A stretch of DNA of 45,153 bases from Phycisphaerae bacterium (GCA_026386845.1 JAPLMW010000013.1:1-45153); one strand, 5' to 3'. Counted from the stretch's first letter, positions 1 through 10,284 are shown. A program made the numbers and translations. Notes: a model not told the origin generated them from the letters alone.

Positions 1-141
1 ATGTTAGATTATGATGATTATTGGAATACGGAAATAAAAAGCAAAATAAAGGATTTCCAGCGTATCAGCAAAGACGAATATCTTGAAATACTGCGGAAAA
101 ACGGATTTGTTATTCAGACAAGCCAGAAACGTTTATTTTAG
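1..141 (+). CDS. Hypothetical protein, probably the 3' end of a gene cut by the window
   Basis: An open frame from the first base ends at TAG 139-141 and gives 46 residues rich in charged and aromatic amino acids (it begins MLDYDDYWN). The first codon happens to be ATG, but no upstream sequence is visible, so it is unclear whether this is a complete small gene or a C-terminal fragment. No family is recognised. Confidence 0.4.
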   Translation: MLDYDDYWNTEIKSKIKDFQRISKDEYLEILRKNGFVIQTSQKRLF

Positions 142-146
142 AATAA

Positions 147-228
147 CGCCGCCTCAAGCGGCGGCGGCTAAATGACCCCGACACCGGCGGGTAAACCACG
201 CCTGCGGCGGGCAAGTTTTGCGCAAAAC
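147..228 (+). repeat. GC-rich hairpin of the GGCTAA family plus a palindrome
   Basis: After the first gene, a GC-rich stem-loop (GCCGC/GCGGC, 148-162) is followed by GGCTAAAT, the flank shared with hairpins near 7.0, 24.5, 27.3 and 40.7-41.0 kb. A perfect 14-bp palindrome GTTTTGCGCAAAAC lies at 215-228. No gene is seen between 142 and 333. Confidence 0.5.
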
Positions 229-333
229 GAACTACCATATTGCGTAAAATTATCTTGTTTTTCGCCGCCAAGTGGGTGAAAATAACCCCTCAAATTCAAA
301 AACTATTTAATTCAATTTTTCAGGAGGCAAAAA

Positions 334-1401
334 ATGAAACTTAGAATGCTGGTTGTAATTGTCATAATAACCCTTATAGCCGGGAACGGCTTTTCGGCCA
401 CCGTCGCACAGTGGTTCGGTTATAAGGCGGATGCGAATAACCCGGCCGCAGGCAAGCAGCCCGGCACAGGGACGTGGAAAGAAGCGATGTGGAATAAAGA
501 AGGAATTAAACTTCCCCTGCCCGGACCTACTATCACCAACAAAGACGAAATAAAAATCGTCAGAGCCAAGTCGGTCTGCACACTCGACAGCGATGCGGGA
601 AGCTACCTTTGCAGGCTCAGTTTAGCAGGCGGGTCTGAAGATGCAAACGCGCCGAGGCTTGATATCGTAAACGGCGGAGTTCTGAGCATAGGCGATGTTC
701 GTGTCGGCGCCGGCGGCACTTCCGCACAGGGCGGCATCGGGCGTATCAACCAAACCGGCGGGACTTTAAACCTTGCCGACAATCTTTTAGTGGGATGCTA
801 TGGAACAAGCCAGAAAAATCCCAATTACGGAAAAGGTCTTTACACTATCAGCGGCGGAACCATCGCGTGTCTCGCCGAAAATGCCAAAGCGACCCTGTAT
901 ATAGCGGGAGGAGGCGCTGAGGGAGCAAGCGATGGAACATTCACGATTGTGGGCAACGCCGCCAATATCAGCTTTAAACAACTGTATATCGGAAGCGATG
1001 GAAGCAACACCGGCTGCACCGGCACACTCGAATATAAGATTGGCTCTTCCGGCGTAAGCCCGATTCGGGTTTCAAACAGCGTTTCCATTGACCCGCTCGG
1101 CACAAGCTCTACGGCTAAATTGATTGTCAGCGCGACTGCTGAACCGCCAAAAGGCAATATTCTTCTGATTGAGAATCAGGGCAGCACTCCGGTTAGCGGC
1201 ATTTTCGATACGGTCAACGGCAATCCCGCAACGGAAGGCGCTTCTGTGGTTATAAGTTCCGGCGGAAAGAATTATAATTACACCCTGACTTACAAAGGCG
1301 GAGCAGGCAACAATGATGTTATACTGTTTGCTTCATCCGCACCAGCCGCAGCGCCGGCACCGGCGGCACCGAATACACCAGCGGCACCCGCTGCTAAATA
1401 A
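334..1401 (+). CDS. Secreted Gly-rich repeat protein, function unknown
   Basis: 355 residues. The N-terminus is a clear signal peptide: positive start, then a hydrophobic run of about residues 5-17, with likely cleavage near GNGFSA. The middle is rich in Gly, Asn, Ser and Thr with short phrases such as NGGVLSIGDVRVGAGG and QTGGTLNLADNLLVG. Such spacing is usual in right-handed beta-helix or autotransporter-passenger-like surface proteins of planctomycetes. The last 25 residues are an Ala/Pro-rich tail and no PEP-CTERM anchor is present. A strong ribosome binding site (AGGAGG, about 322-327) supports the start. An intrinsic terminator follows the stop. Export is well supported; function is not known. 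Confidence 0.8.
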   Translation: MKLRMLVVIVIITLIAGNGFSATVAQWFGYKADANNPAAGKQPGTGTWKEAMWNKEGIKLPLPGPTITNKDEIKIVRAKSVCTLDSDAGSYLCRLSLAGGSEDANAPRLDIVNGGVLSIGDVRVGAGGTSAQGGIGRINQTGGTLNLADNLLVGCYGTSQKNPNYGKGLYTISGGTIACLAENAKATLYIAGGGAEGASDGTFTIVGNAANISFKQLYIGSDGSNTGCTGTLEYKIGSSGVSPIRVSNSVSIDPLGTSSTAKLIVSATAEPPKGNILLIENQGSTPVSGIFDTVNGNPATEGASVVISSGGKNYNYTLTYKGGAGNNDVILFASSAPAAAPAPAAPNTPAAPAAK

Positions 1402-1423
1402 ATCAGCGTTAAATATAAATCTC

Positions 1424-1459
1424 TCAGGGCCAATCTTATTGGTTGGCCCTGAATTTTTT
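1424..1459 (+). terminator. Intrinsic terminator of the secreted-protein gene
   Basis: TCAGGGCCAA (1424-1433) pairs perfectly with TTGGCCCTGA (1443-1452) across a 9-nt loop and is followed by ATTTTTTTA. Confidence 0.85.
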
Positions 1460-1483
1460 ACTAATTTGCCCTAGATACTTATT

Positions 1484-1511
1484 TTGACAAACTTTCATTT
1501 CCTGTTATAAT
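1484..1511 (+). promoter_or_regulatory. Sigma-70 type promoter of recJ
   Basis: TTGACA (1484-1489), a 16-nt spacer and TATAAT (1506-1511), with TG one base before the -10 (extended -10). It lies about 50 bp upstream of recJ and is one of the best consensus promoters in the window. Confidence 0.8.
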
Positions 1512-1561
1512 CCATCTTTAAAGAAACAGAAATTTTTCTAATCATATTTTAAGGCATATAA

Positions 1562-3310
1562 ATGCGGCTGGCGGCAAGGATGCAGAAGAAACAATGGCAT
1601 ATCTTACCCGCTGATATTTTCACGGGGCAACTCGCCTGTGAACTGAAAATATCGCCGCTGCTCGCTCAAACACTCATAAACCGCGGCGTCAAAACAGCCG
1701 ATGAGGCAAAAAGTTTTCTCAATCCCAAACTCAGCGAGCTTATCGAGCCGGAACTGATGCCCGGCATAGGCGCAGCCGTTGACCGCGTTGAAAAGGCTAT
1801 AAAAGACAAAGAAAAAATTACTATTTACGGCGATTACGATGTTGACGGAATAACGGCTGTTTCGATTCTGCTGGGGCTTTTCAGACTGCTCCAGGCCAAT
1901 GTCGATTATTATATTCCGCACAGAGTAGACGAAGGCTACGACCTGAACATCGAGGCGGTCGAGCAGCTCGCAAAGTCCGGCACAAAATTGCTCATAAGCG
2001 TTGATTGCGGCATGACGGCATTTGAATCAGCGCTGGCGGCCAAGGCCTGCGGCATCGACCTGATTATCACAGACCATCACAGGCCTTCGGCGGACGGCAA
2101 AGTCCCCCAGGCGACGGCAATCGTACATCCGAACTTAGACAAAAACTACCCCGCGCAGACAAACGCAGGCGCTACGGTAGCATTTAAACTTGCCTGGGCC
2201 GTTGTTAACCGCCTTAAAGGCAGCGGCGTTACGCCGCAGCACCTGAGACAATTTTTGATTAACGCCACGATTTTTGCCGCGATGGGCACAATCGCGGACG
2301 TAATCGATATGCGAGGCGAAAACAGAATCATCAGCAGCTTCGGACTGCGGGCATTTGCCGATTCCGGCCTGCCGGGAATGAAGGCATTAATCGATGCCGC
2401 AAGACTCACGAGCCAGACTATAGACAGTTTTCATATCGGCTACTGCCTTGCGCCAATGCTCAACGCAGCCGGCAGAATGGGACACGCCAGATTAGCGGTC
2501 GAACTGCTGACGTGCGATAACGACATCAGGGCAATCCGAATCGCAGAATACCTCAAACAACAAAACAAACAGCGGCAGATACTCGAAAAGAAAATATACA
2601 AACTCGCCTGCGTAATGATAGCCGAGCAGGGACTTGACCATCCTGACAAAAAAACCATCGTCCTGTCGAGCAGCGACTGGCACACCGGCATAATCGGGAT
2701 TGTCGCGTCAAGGCTCATCGATAAATACTATAAACCGGCTATTCTGTTCAACATCGCCAACGGCAAGGCACAGGGCTCGGCCCGTTCAATCGAGGGTTTT
2801 GACATTCTCGAAGCTATTACTGCCTGCGGCAGCGAACTTATCTCCTTCGGCGGACATGCAATGGCGGCGGGATTAGTTATCAATGTCGATAAAATAAACG
2901 GGTTCGCAGCGGCCTTTGAAAATTACGCCGCTGAGAACTGGAACATCGACGAATTTGTCAGCAAATTCGAAATCGACGCGGTCTGCAAGCTTTCGGATTT
3001 GAGCATGCCTTTTGTAAAATCGCTTGGTGCACTCGGGCCGTTCGGAAGAGGCAATCCCTCACCGATTTTCGCCGCAAGAGGCGTAAGATTAGTGGCCTCG
3101 CCCAGAAGAGTAGGCCAGGACGGCGAACATCTGCAATTAGCCCTCTGCGACAGCTCGGCAAACGCACGGTGTATCGGTTTTAATATGGCTCATCTGGAAA
3201 AGAAACTGCTGGAAAACGAATTTTTCAATATCGCCTTCGAGCCGCAGATAGACAATTTCTACGGCCAGCCGGCAGTGCAGCTCGTCCTGAGTGATATTCA
3301 GTTTGAATAA
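1562..3310 (+). CDS. recJ: Single-stranded-DNA-specific 5'-3' exonuclease RecJ
   Basis: RecJ degrades single-stranded DNA 5' to 3' in recombinational and mismatch repair. The 582-residue length fits the family. The DHH phosphoesterase domain shows motif DYDVDG at residues 91-96, SVDCG near 147 and TDHH at 170-173, all ligands of the catalytic metals. The DHHA1 domain carries GRMGHARLA and the SFGGHAMAAG glycine/histidine motif. A C-terminal OB-like region has GPFGRGNP. The start is uncertain: MRLAARM or the second Met (1580), six codons later; neither has a strong Shine-Dalgarno. The gene has its own promoter, and repeat element A begins directly after its TAA. Confidence 0.95.
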   Translation: MRLAARMQKKQWHILPADIFTGQLACELKISPLLAQTLINRGVKTADEAKSFLNPKLSELIEPELMPGIGAAVDRVEKAIKDKEKITIYGDYDVDGITAVSILLGLFRLLQANVDYYIPHRVDEGYDLNIEAVEQLAKSGTKLLISVDCGMTAFESALAAKACGIDLIITDHHRPSADGKVPQATAIVHPNLDKNYPAQTNAGATVAFKLAWAVVNRLKGSGVTPQHLRQFLINATIFAAMGTIADVIDMRGENRIISSFGLRAFADSGLPGMKALIDAARLTSQTIDSFHIGYCLAPMLNAAGRMGHARLAVELLTCDNDIRAIRIAEYLKQQNKQRQILEKKIYKLACVMIAEQGLDHPDKKTIVLSSSDWHTGIIGIVASRLIDKYYKPAILFNIANGKAQGSARSIEGFDILEAITACGSELISFGGHAMAAGLVINVDKINGFAAAFENYAAENWNIDEFVSKFEIDAVCKLSDLSMPFVKSLGALGPFGRGNPSPIFAARGVRLVASPRRVGQDGEHLQLALCDSSANARCIGFNMAHLEKKLLENEFFNIAFEPQIDNFYGQPAVQLVLSDIQFE

Positions 3311-3418
3311 ACCCCCACACCTATTGTTTTGTATTATCCCAAATTAAAAATCGTTTCGATAGGCGCTTATAGAATCGCTTATTTCCCTGTCCTGACACGG
3401 CACAATAGGTGTGGGGGT
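3311..3418. repeat. Terminal-inverted-repeat element A (MITE-like)
   Basis: A perfect 17-bp inverted repeat (3311-3327 and 3402-3418, beginning ACCCCCACACCTATTGT) encloses 74 bp. The core 3312-3417 is flanked by the 4-bp direct repeat TAAA (3308-3311 and 3418-3421). The left copy overlaps the recJ stop codon. It fills the gap between the convergent recJ and methyltransferase genes. Confidence 0.8.
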
Positions 3419-3426
3419 AAATCTCT

Positions 3427-4269
3427 CTATTTTACTTTGCGGCAGACGAATAACCGATATGTCTTGGCTTCTGCAAAGTCTTTGCCGGCACGATTGCCTT
3501 TTAAATACTTCTGCTCAGCTTTTGCAATCTTCTTGCGGTACTTCCACTTGATAAGCTTCAAAATAATCGGATTTCGGCTCTGGAAAAACCGCTCGGCGGC
3601 GCTGACTACCGGTATCATTACCTCTTTTGTGGCCTTGTCCAAAATATCGAGGTTCGGGGCTGTTTCAGCGGTAATATCTATATCCTCAATTATTTTGAAA
3701 GACGACTGCCCAATAAGATTCATAAACTTATCGAGCTTGTGGCCGCCTTTAATACCACAGGCATCGGCAGAGTGCTTCTTGAAAAAGTCGCAGATTAACA
3801 GGAAACCGCCCTGTTTTAGCAAACCTGCTGCTATATCAATCACGCGGTCAAGGTCGATATACTGGAAACTCTCGCAGAACATTACCATATCGTATTTCCT
3901 GTCGGTTTTAATATCCTCGAATTTGCATTTGAAGATTTCGCTGGTTTTGCCGAGGCGCTGTTCAAGCAATTTATTCTGATACTCCGTAGGACAAACACAA
4001 TCAACCTTATATCCAAGGTCAATAAGCCGCTTTGAAAAAGCGCCTGCGCCGCAGCCAACATCGAGAATTGTTTTTACCTCCGTTGGAATGTGCGAAATAA
4101 TAAATTTGCAGTATTCATCCTGAGCGGTGTGGAGATTGAGAATGTCCGGCTCCAGGCCTTTTTTCCACAGGCCGTAATGCAGATGCTCAAGCCTGAACAG
4201 GCCTTTGCCGAGAATATGACCTATTTCAAGGCCTATTTCCCGCGATATATGTTTTTTACTTTCCTTCAT
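3427..4269 (-). CDS. Class I SAM-dependent methyltransferase
   Basis: 280 residues. A Rossmann-type methyltransferase fold is indicated by motif I, LDVGCGAGAF (residues 69-78), the SAM-binding loop. The acidic end of strand 2 and a motif IV-like stretch (KYDMVMFCESFQYID) follow, and LLKQGGFLLICDFF is motif VI-like. The substrate cannot be read. It is the last gene after psd-pssA on the minus strand, so lipid or small-molecule methylation is possible but is only inference. The ATG straddles the end of repeat element B: the element gives the Shine-Dalgarno-like GGAAGGTG and the A of the ATG. The C-terminal 80 residues are rich in Lys/Arg. Confidence 0.8.
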   Translation of the reverse strand: MKESKKHISREIGLEIGHILGKGLFRLEHLHYGLWKKGLEPDILNLHTAQDEYCKFIISHIPTEVKTILDVGCGAGAFSKRLIDLGYKVDCVCPTEYQNKLLEQRLGKTSEIFKCKFEDIKTDRKYDMVMFCESFQYIDLDRVIDIAAGLLKQGGFLLICDFFKKHSADACGIKGGHKLDKFMNLIGQSSFKIIEDIDITAETAPNLDILDKATKEVMIPVVSAAERFFQSRNPIILKLIKWKYRKKIAKAEQKYLKGNRAGKDFAEAKTYRLFVCRKVK

Positions 4270-4379
4270 CCCGCACCTTCCTTTTATTCTTTCTTATTTA
4301 AGATGATTGTTCTCTCATTTATTAACCGATTATGATACATAATTATTCTCCATTATTGAATACTTGGAAGGTGCGGGAT
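4268..4379. repeat. Terminal-inverted-repeat element B (MITE-like)
   Basis: A 14-bp perfect inverted repeat ATCCCGCACCTTCC (4268-4281) and its complement (4366-4379) enclose an AT-rich interior of 84 bp. The 110-bp core 4269-4378 is flanked by TTCA (4265-4268) and TTCA (4379-4382), a 4-bp duplication. It sits exactly between the pssA stop and the methyltransferase start. Confidence 0.8.
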
Positions 4380-5327
4380 TCAATGCGAAATCGTAATGAC
4401 AGGCGGTTCTTCGATTTCGCCGGGGGTCTGTTTGTGAACTATGACGCGATAATAAAACCACTTTATAAAGCCGCTTATGGCAAAACTGCAGAAGACCAGA
4501 ACAAGAGCAACTTCAAAGCTGACAATGATTATCACCAGAAAAACTATCGCACGTATAAGATACGCGAAAGGTTTTCTGCCGCGAAGATACTGATTGAGGA
4601 TGTGCGGATAACGGATTCTGCTGACCATAAGAACCGCGACAGCCAATGCGACAAAAGGCAAAGCGGCAATAATAATATTGTGCCCCATATAAGAAAAGAA
4701 AGGCTGAGTGCCGTCGATTTTTTTGACAATGTCCTGATTGAGAACGATAAGACTTGCAATCACCCCTGCCGCCGCCGGGGACGGAAGACCTGAAAAATTC
4801 ATATGATTCGCCTCGTCCTCTTCGTTTTCAACATTGAACCTTGCAAGACGTATGGCGGCACAACTGACATATATCGCGGCAGCGAGCCACAGGAAACGAT
4901 ATATAAAAACATCAAGAGCCTGGTTATTAAATGTAACGCCAGTTTCAACCACACGCAGCATTAAAAAAGCGGGAGCTACGCCAAAACTGATTATATCGCA
5001 CAAGCTGTCGAGCTGACCGCCAAAACTGCTGGTGTTCTGGCTAATCCTGGCCAGATGGCCGTCCAGCATATCGGCAAGCATCGCAAGAAAAATCATATAA
5101 CAGGCCATTGAAAAGAACGGAAACTGCTGATGATAAGCGTCAAGACCGCCTGCAACATCGGTCTGACCCGCATGAGAGGCTAAAACTATCGAGGCAAAAC
5201 CGCAGACGCCGTTGATAAGCGTTACCAGCGACGGCAAAACCGTGATATATTTAAGCCTTTGTTTTCGGACAGCCCGCAAAAGGCTCCGCTTGGCTCGTTC
5301 CGATTTGTTAACTGGTTCTTCTATCAT
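4380..5327 (-). CDS. pssA: CDP-diacylglycerol--serine O-phosphatidyltransferase
   Basis: Transfers phosphatidyl from CDP-diacylglycerol to serine in the membrane, the first step to phosphatidylethanolamine. The CDP-alcohol phosphotransferase signature is complete: D89-G90-x2-A93-R94-x8-G103-x3-D107-x3-D111. About seven or eight hydrophobic segments surround it. A basic N-terminal stretch (residues 9-26) precedes the first membrane segment. The 315-residue length is somewhat longer than short bacterial PssA of subclass II. The start overlaps the end of psd by 20 bp, so the two genes are translationally coupled and catalyse consecutive steps. Confidence 0.93.
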   Translation of the reverse strand: MIEEPVNKSERAKRSLLRAVRKQRLKYITVLPSLVTLINGVCGFASIVLASHAGQTDVAGGLDAYHQQFPFFSMACYMIFLAMLADMLDGHLARISQNTSSFGGQLDSLCDIISFGVAPAFLMLRVVETGVTFNNQALDVFIYRFLWLAAAIYVSCAAIRLARFNVENEEDEANHMNFSGLPSPAAAGVIASLIVLNQDIVKKIDGTQPFFSYMGHNIIIAALPFVALAVAVLMVSRIRYPHILNQYLRGRKPFAYLIRAIVFLVIIIVSFEVALVLVFCSFAISGFIKWFYYRVIVHKQTPGEIEEPPVITISH

Positions 5328-5994
5328 AGTTCGCTAATATCGTAAGGCCTGCCCTTACCTTATCGCCTTTTTTAACAATTATTTTAGCGCCGCAATTAAC
5401 GGGCAGATAAAGCTCAGTCCTTGACCCGAATTTTAACATACCAAATACAGCCCCGCCAGAAAATTCCTGACCTTCATCGGCATCGCAAACAATTCTGCGG
5501 GCTATCGCACCGCTTATCTGGCGGACAAGAATCTTGTCATTTGGCTTTTTCAGGCGTGTCATCGCTATGTCGTTGCTCTCGTTGACCTTACCGCTGATGG
5601 AATTCAAGGCGTTTTTAAACTTTCCTTTACGATATGTAATTTTTCCAATCCTCACCGCGCAGGGTGTGCGGTTGATGTGGACATTGAAAATGCTTAAAAA
5701 GATGCCGATTCGAGTCGCCCTGCCGCCGATATAGTTCGGCTCGTTAACCTCTTCTATATCGCTTACCGTCCCATCGGCAGGCGATAAAATCAGATTATCA
5801 CCTGTTGGAATATCGCGTTTCGGGTCGCGGAAAAAGGACAAAAGCCATATTAAAACAGCCGCTAAAATAACCTCGAAAATATAAAGCAATAGACCGGCCG
5901 GCATAGCAAAGGCCGCTATTACCATTACTAAGACGCACAGGCCGGGATAAATCACAACCTGCGGCAAACCATATTTTGTTATTGGTATTCGCAT
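5308..5994 (-). CDS. psd: Phosphatidylserine decarboxylase proenzyme
   Basis: Decarboxylates phosphatidylserine to phosphatidylethanolamine with a pyruvoyl group made by self-cleavage. The cleavage motif is KFGSRTELYLP near the C-terminus (Gly-Ser), as in the short PSD-A type of about 200-230 residues. SPADGTVSDIEE and FLSIFNVHINRTP are typical conserved blocks. Two membrane segments lie near the N-terminus. I chose the ATG at 5994 because TTTGGAGTAAT precedes it; an upstream Met at 6036 would add 14 residues read from low-complexity DNA. It is upstream of pssA and overlaps it. Confidence 0.92.
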   Translation of the reverse strand: MRIPITKYGLPQVVIYPGLCVLVMVIAAFAMPAGLLLYIFEVILAAVLIWLLSFFRDPKRDIPTGDNLILSPADGTVSDIEEVNEPNYIGGRATRIGIFLSIFNVHINRTPCAVRIGKITYRKGKFKNALNSISGKVNESNDIAMTRLKKPNDKILVRQISGAIARRIVCDADEGQEFSGGAVFGMLKFGSRTELYLPVNCGAKIIVKKGDKVRAGLTILANYDRRTS

Positions 5995-6022
5995 ATTACT
6001 CCAAAGAAGACCCCCAGAGTAT

Positions 6023-6075
6023 AAATCAAATATCAAAAATAAAAAATAAAAAATACATATTAAAAATCAAAAATG
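6023..6075. repeat. Heptanucleotide-periodic AT tract
   Basis: Seven-base units AAATCAA, ATATCAA, AAATAAA, AAATAAA and AAATACA, then ATATTAA and AAATCAA after a one-base slip. The last two units recur in the tract at 38402-38457. Confidence 0.65.
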
Positions 6076-6113
6076 TCCTGAGGCCAAAATGATTCCAGAT
6101 GTCTTAAGCCTAT

Positions 6114-6141
6114 CCCCTAAACCCTATACCCTGTCCCCTAA
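6114..6141. repeat. Heptanucleotide-periodic tract, CCCTAAA type
   Basis: Four units in strict 7-base register: CCCCTAA, ACCCTAT, ACCCTGT, CCCCTAA. It lies in the spacer upstream of psd and the RDD gene. Confidence 0.65.
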
Positions 6142-6238
6142 AACAACATTATCTTCTTGATTTTTGGGTTAGATGGAATGTATTCTAATATCTGGTATAT
6201 CATACATTGTTAGGCAATAAAAATAGGAGAATATATTA

Positions 6239-6799
6239 ATGGAGAGAAATTTTGAATATGTAGGTTTTTGGAAGCGTGTTTTAGCTGCATTAATTGACGC
6301 AATTATCGGCTTTGCATTAATGCCCGTAACAATTCCCTTAATGAAATTCTGCTTTGAACGTAAGACTATTATTCCAGAGTTGCTATATTCAGTTGTATGG
6401 ACAATCTTTTGGATGTGGTTAATAGTCAGATTTGGGGCAACACCCGGAAAACTTGTTATCAAAGCGCGAATTGTAAGAGACAATGGCAAATATTTAAATT
6501 GGGGACAAGCCTTTTTACGTATGCTAATTCCAATAATTATTTCAATTAACTCTCAATTGATGCAATGGAATGCTATAACCACCTGTCCTTCTGAAACCCA
6601 TATTAATTCTTTCATGGAAATGGGGCAAGTATTGAACAAATATGGTCAACCATTCGGTACTATCGGTAATTTTCTATGTATAATTATTTATATAGACATC
6701 TTAGTCATTCTCTTCAATAAGAAAAAACGTGCTATTCATGATTTTGTCGCCAGTAGTTTTGTAGTTACAAAGAAATCCTTGGAGAATAACCCTGCATAA
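6239..6799 (+). CDS. RDD family integral membrane protein
   Basis: 186 residues. The N-terminal VGFWKRVLAALIDAIIGF has the Arg and Asp of the RDD motif in the first membrane helix. A second segment (about 60-72) is followed by a long loop, a third helix (about 95-107) and a fourth near 140-157 before NKKKRAIHDFVASSFVV, the usual RDD C-terminal signature (H-D). RDD proteins are small membrane proteins of generally unknown role; some act in ion transport. Ribosome binding site AGGAGA precedes the ATG by nine bases. Base composition is more AT-rich than in flanking genes. It stands alone. Confidence 0.85.
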   Translation: MERNFEYVGFWKRVLAALIDAIIGFALMPVTIPLMKFCFERKTIIPELLYSVVWTIFWMWLIVRFGATPGKLVIKARIVRDNGKYLNWGQAFLRMLIPIIISINSQLMQWNAITTCPSETHINSFMEMGQVLNKYGQPFGTIGNFLCIIIYIDILVILFNKKKRAIHDFVASSFVVTKKSLENNPA

Positions 6800-6993
6800 A
6801 GGTCGCACCTGTTTCTCAACGAATCGGCAGTTAGTGCCGGTAGAAGCAGAAAAAGGCATTTCTCTTTAAGACTTGACTAATTGCCGAGGAATAGTTACCC
6901 TCTTTGTTCTATGACACGGACCAACACGGGATTTACACTGATATATATTTATATCTCTGTGTCCTCGGTGTTCTCTGTGGCTATAAATAAAAA

Positions 6994-7012
6994 CCCGCCG
7001 TGAAACGGCGGG
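6994..7012 (+). repeat. Hairpin of the GGCTAA family upstream of eno
   Basis: CCCGCCGT (6994-7001) and ACGGCGGG (7005-7012) with a GAA loop, followed by CTAAATAT. A near-identical hairpin in reverse orientation lies at 24653-24671. It has no T-run and is in the eno leader region, 55 bp before the start codon. The rest of 6800-7067 holds no gene. Confidence 0.6.
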
Positions 7013-7052
7013 CTAAATATATAATATGAATTAACTCTGTGGCAAATTTTAA

Positions 7053-8354
<1,302 letters not shown>

Positions 8355-8368
8355 TTAGAATAAATTTT

Positions 8369-8403
8369 AAAGCCCTGATATAGAAAATATCGGGGCTTTT
8401 CTT
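8369..8403 (+). terminator. Intrinsic terminator after eno
   Basis: AAAGCCCTGATA and TATCGGGGCTTT form a 12-bp stem with one G-T pair across TAGAAAA, followed by TCTTTT. Confidence 0.8.
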
Positions 8404-8416
8404 TTGCGCAATTCAT

Positions 8417-9189
8417 ATGACAAAAGAAGCAATAACTATATTGATTCTGGCAATTGCATCTGCGGCATTGGCTGAACCGAATGCCGCAAACCCTATTTTT
8501 GAGCCGGGCAAAGAGGTTCGGCTGAACGCAGGCAAAGGGGCAGGTGAAATTCTTGTTTACGTTCCCAGCGACTATAACGACGATTGCAACTGGCCTGCGA
8601 TTTTTTATTATCACGGAAAAGGCGGACAGCTTTCAACACAGTGGCTTCAAATCGCAACAGGGGGCAAAGGATTTATCATTGTGAGTCTGGAATTTGTCGA
8701 ATCACCTTCCGAGATGATGAATAAAGTGCAGTATCGGGTATATATCGAAAAGGAGATGAAAAACTTTGCGTATGTCCGGCATTTTCTGCAGGGGCAGTCG
8801 CCGATATTTTTTTGCTTCGTCCGCGGATGGCGGCAGCGGCAGCGATTTTGTGCGCAGGATATAACGATTGGGTACCTGTAGATGCCGCGTCTCTTGCAGG
8901 CAGGTATGTCTATATCGGCGCAGGCGAAACGGATCAAAATCTTGAGGCTGCGAAAAAGGCTAATAGATATTTTACGAATCGCAACGCTGATGTAACGTTC
9001 GAGATTTACCCCGGCTTAGGACATCAAATAAACCCCAAAGCACCAAAACTGCTAAAGTGGTTTTCAGATTTACGCAGCAGCTTTAATCGCACAGCAGCAG
9101 AAATGAAATCACCCGATAAGGTAAAAGAAATAAACTCATCAGCGGATTTTAATAGTAGCCAGGGCCAAAGCGGCAAAAGCGGCGGCTAA
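8417..9189 (+). pseudogene. Secreted alpha/beta-hydrolase-like esterase, frameshifted
   Basis: Two overlapping frames together resemble one secreted alpha/beta-hydrolase. The first (8417-8881) has a signal peptide ending ALA-EP, then VPSDYNDDCNWPAIFYYHGKGG, the usual oxyanion HG region. The second (8812-9189) has GRYVYIGAGETDQN, with the acid residue, and FEIYPGLGHQI with the catalytic His. Between them, after a run of seven T (8806-8812), a third frame reads YFFASSADGGSGSDFV, which looks like the nucleophile elbow region. The protein therefore crosses three frames, meaning at least two indels, and is shorter than usual there. Either it is a decaying gene or the assembly has homopolymer errors. 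The 3' end overlaps convergent mraY by 51 bp. Confidence 0.65.
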
Positions 9190-10278
9190 AAGCCAAAAAC
9201 GAACAACCACCTGAGGCTCGGACCAGCCGGCAAGATGAAAATGATGATGTATCGGAGCGCAGCGGAAAATTCTTTTCCCGCCGCTGTATTTGAAATATCC
9301 AATCTGTAAAATCACACTGAAAAGTTCGACCATAAATACGCCGCCGATTATCAAAAGCAGGACTTCATTTCTCGTAACCAATGCGCCATAACCCATCGCG
9401 GCTCCCAGCGGCAGTGAGCCTGTATCGCCCATAAAAGTTTGCGCCGGATGGCAGTTGAACCACAAAAATCCCAGCGATGCGCCGAGAATGGACGAGAAAA
9501 ATATGCTCAATTCGCCTGACTGCGGTATATGCGGCAAAAGAAGATAGCCGGCCCAGGTCATTGTCGATGTTCTCGTCATCGACTCGGAGGCGACATAACA
9601 AAGAATGGCTAAAGTCATACTCGCTATCGCTACGCAGCCCGCCGCCAGGCCGTCCATTCCATCGGTCAGATTAACAGCGTTGCTCGTCGCTGAAATGTAA
9701 ATTATCGCAATCAGCACAAACAGCCAGCCGGTGATTGGTATGCCGTATTTGTAGAACGGCAGCCAGAACCTTGTTGCATCCGGAACATTTTCAACATCAA
9801 AATACAGGAATGTTGAAATAAGCACCGCACCGCCGAACTGAAACGCCAGTTTCTCCCACGGTTTTAAGCCGTTGCGGCTGCGATGGCGAATCGCGCTTGT
9901 GAGCTTGAGCCAGTCATCAACAGCGCCTATGCCGCCAAACCACAGCATTAAAATAATCCCTTTCTGAACAAACGGATTGTTCAGTTTCGCCCAAAGCAGC
10001 GTGCCTGCCAGCACCGAAAGGAGAATTATCAGACCTCCCATCGTCGGCGTATTTTCCTTTTCCTTATTGAGGGCGTTCAGCTTTTCATGATAAAATTCCG
10101 GCCTGTCGCCGATTTTTTTGCGCATCAGCCAGCGGATTATTTTCGGGCCGGAAAGCCAGGCTACAACAAGACTTGTGAGCGCCGCCATTATGCAGCGAAA
10201 CATAACCTCCTGCCAGGCGTAAAAACCAAGCGAGTGGGTTACAAAATCCTGCAAAAATGAAAAAAGATGATAAATCAT
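9139..10278 (-). CDS. mraY: Phospho-N-acetylmuramoyl-pentapeptide-transferase
   Basis: Transfers phospho-MurNAc-pentapeptide to undecaprenyl phosphate, making lipid I at the inner membrane. 379 residues with about ten hydrophobic segments. Signatures: TPTMGGLII (77-85), the Asp pair at 121-122 (GAVDDWLKL), NLTDGMDGLAAG (from 203) with the catalytic Asp, GDTGSLPLG (284-292), and the C-terminal HHHFHLAGWSE histidine loop. It follows murF by 6 bp on the minus strand. Its presence with murE and murF argues for true peptidoglycan. Confidence 0.97.
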   Translation of the reverse strand: MIYHLFSFLQDFVTHSLGFYAWQEVMFRCIMAALTSLVVAWLSGPKIIRWLMRKKIGDRPEFYHEKLNALNKEKENTPTMGGLIILLSVLAGTLLWAKLNNPFVQKGIILMLWFGGIGAVDDWLKLTSAIRHRSRNGLKPWEKLAFQFGGAVLISTFLYFDVENVPDATRFWLPFYKYGIPITGWLFVLIAIIYISATSNAVNLTDGMDGLAAGCVAIASMTLAILCYVASESMTRTSTMTWAGYLLLPHIPQSGELSIFFSSILGASLGFLWFNCHPAQTFMGDTGSLPLGAAMGYGALVTRNEVLLLIIGGVFMVELFSVILQIGYFKYSGGKRIFRCAPIHHHFHLAGWSEPQVVVRFWLLAAAFAALALATIKIR

Positions 10279-10284
10279 ACCGTC

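Noticed and set aside
3329-3979. Plus-strand ORF of 216 codons
   Set aside because: It is antisense to the methyltransferase, begins inside element A and has no domain character.
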